Shown: positions 63,584-64,000 of the stretch, one piece after another
How positions within the stretch are numbered: the first letter of the stretch is position 1
Layout of the letters: each line of letters begins with the position of its first letter
From: Pseudomonas koreensis
GTDB lineage: Bacteria > Pseudomonadota > Gammaproteobacteria > Pseudomonadales > Pseudomonadaceae
DNA length: 64,000 nucleotides
NCBI RefSeq assembly: GCF_024169245.1
Contig: NZ_JALJWP010000001.1
Span: 3,969,501-4,033,500 of the forward strand
Direction of reading: 5' to 3'
Position numbers and translations under genes: made by a program
Notes under the pieces: generated by a model
Told to the model about the DNA's origin: nothing
Database searches by the model: none
The model's input: only the letters and a program-made list of their open reading frames with translations

Positions 63584-64000
63584 AGACCCCGCGCCGGACA
63601 GCTCGATGATGGCCGTCAAGGGCAACGGCAGGCGGCGAGCGGCGGTGCGGTGAACTGGCCCGGCACGTTGCTCAACGGTCGTCCGCAACGTCGCGCTGAT
63701 CTGCTGTTTCAGCAGCGCACCCGCTCACCACATGAGGTCTGGTTGGTGATCGTCGATGCGTCGGCCTCGACCCGGCGCCATCAGGCCTTGAGCGATGCCA
63801 AGGGCTTGCTCGCGCAGATGTTCGACGACGCCTATCGCCAGCGCGCGCGGCTAGCCTTGCTGACAGCCAGTGGCATCGCGCCGGAGTGGCAGGTGCAAGG
63901 CTTGAAGGCCTCAACCGGCCTGCGCGTCTGGCTCGACGGCCTGGGCGCCGGTGGCGGCACGCCGTTGCTCGCTGCGTTGGAGCAGGCGCAACAATGGCTG
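63542..64000 (+). CDS. VWA (ChlD/CobT-like) domain in the -1 frame, continues beyond window
   Basis: From 63542 the -1 frame is open to the end of the window (153 codons). After a basic, low-complexity linker comes NWPGTLLNGRPQRRADLLFQ and the VWA domain with MIDAS motif VIVDASASTRR, followed by DAKGLLAQMFDDAYRQRARL and GAGGGTPLLAALEQAQQWL. This is the medium-subunit C-terminal domain of Mg/Co chelatases. Read as a frameshift product it joins the upstream ATPase to make a ChlD-like protein. If separate, possible starts are ATG 63464 or GTG 63650; neither has a good Shine-Dalgarno. Only the 5' part is visible. Confidence 0.8.

Noticed and set aside
63464..63660. A separate VWA gene starting at ATG 63464 or GTG 63650
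   Set aside because: No fitting Shine-Dalgarno was found, and the slippery site with stem gives a better account; it remains a fallback.

Overview
This window looks like a chromosomal segment of a fluorescent-group Pseudomonas. The lexA2-imuA-imuB-dnaE2 cassette, aerobic cob genes, metH, cti, nfuA, sohB and a DUF934-cysI pair are typical of the genus, and REP elements carrying the 'GAGCCTGCTCGCGA' core lie between many genes. The DNA is GC-rich and densely coded on both strands. No tRNA, rRNA, CRISPR array, insertion sequence or integrase was seen.

Layout. 1-3399: end of an ABC importer (substrate-binding, permease, ATPase) fused translationally to HEAT-repeat and DUF971 genes. 3507-9245: LexA2-controlled mutasome. 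9502-11248: three lipoprotein genes (CsgG-like, DUF4810, GNA1162-like). 11621-17227: GntR regulator, PAS hybrid kinase, UvrA2-type protein. 17299-17776: REP array. 17793-23223 (minus): a stressosome-like RsbR-RsbS-RsbT-phosphatase module followed by two sensor kinases. 23468-30250: small proteins, a desaturase/SMP-30 pair, a LysR regulator and a HoxX-like enzyme. 30659-33988: accessory island with a Xre/RES toxin-antitoxin pair and a PAAR-effector-immunity trio. 34067-39369: housekeeping genes including sohB and cysI. 39518-46777: a 2,419-residue LRR/NEL-type E3 ligase toxin. 46830-53679: metH, cti, nfuA. 53797-64000: cobalamin genes in two divergent operons, each behind its own cobalamin riboswitch.

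The cobalamin operons fit together: CbtB/CbtA import cobalt, CobE and CobM act in ring synthesis, CobW and CobN serve cobalt handling and insertion, and a ChlI/ChlD-type gene supplies the AAA and VWA subunits of the chelatase. MetH nearby is a B12 consumer. The last gene carries what looks like a programmed -1 frameshift signal (A AAA AAG, a stop one codon later, then a 14-bp stem) that would make both the short ATPase and a long ATPase-VWA protein from one gene. I consider this the most interesting element of the window. Other notable points are a REP pair translated in frame inside cobN, a pair of roughly 310-bp inverted repeats between the two riboswitches, a stressosome wired to histidine kinases, a PAAR-linked effector with a caspase-like His/Cys pattern, and the giant NEL-type toxin. 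All assignments are from reading the sequence; no database search was run.
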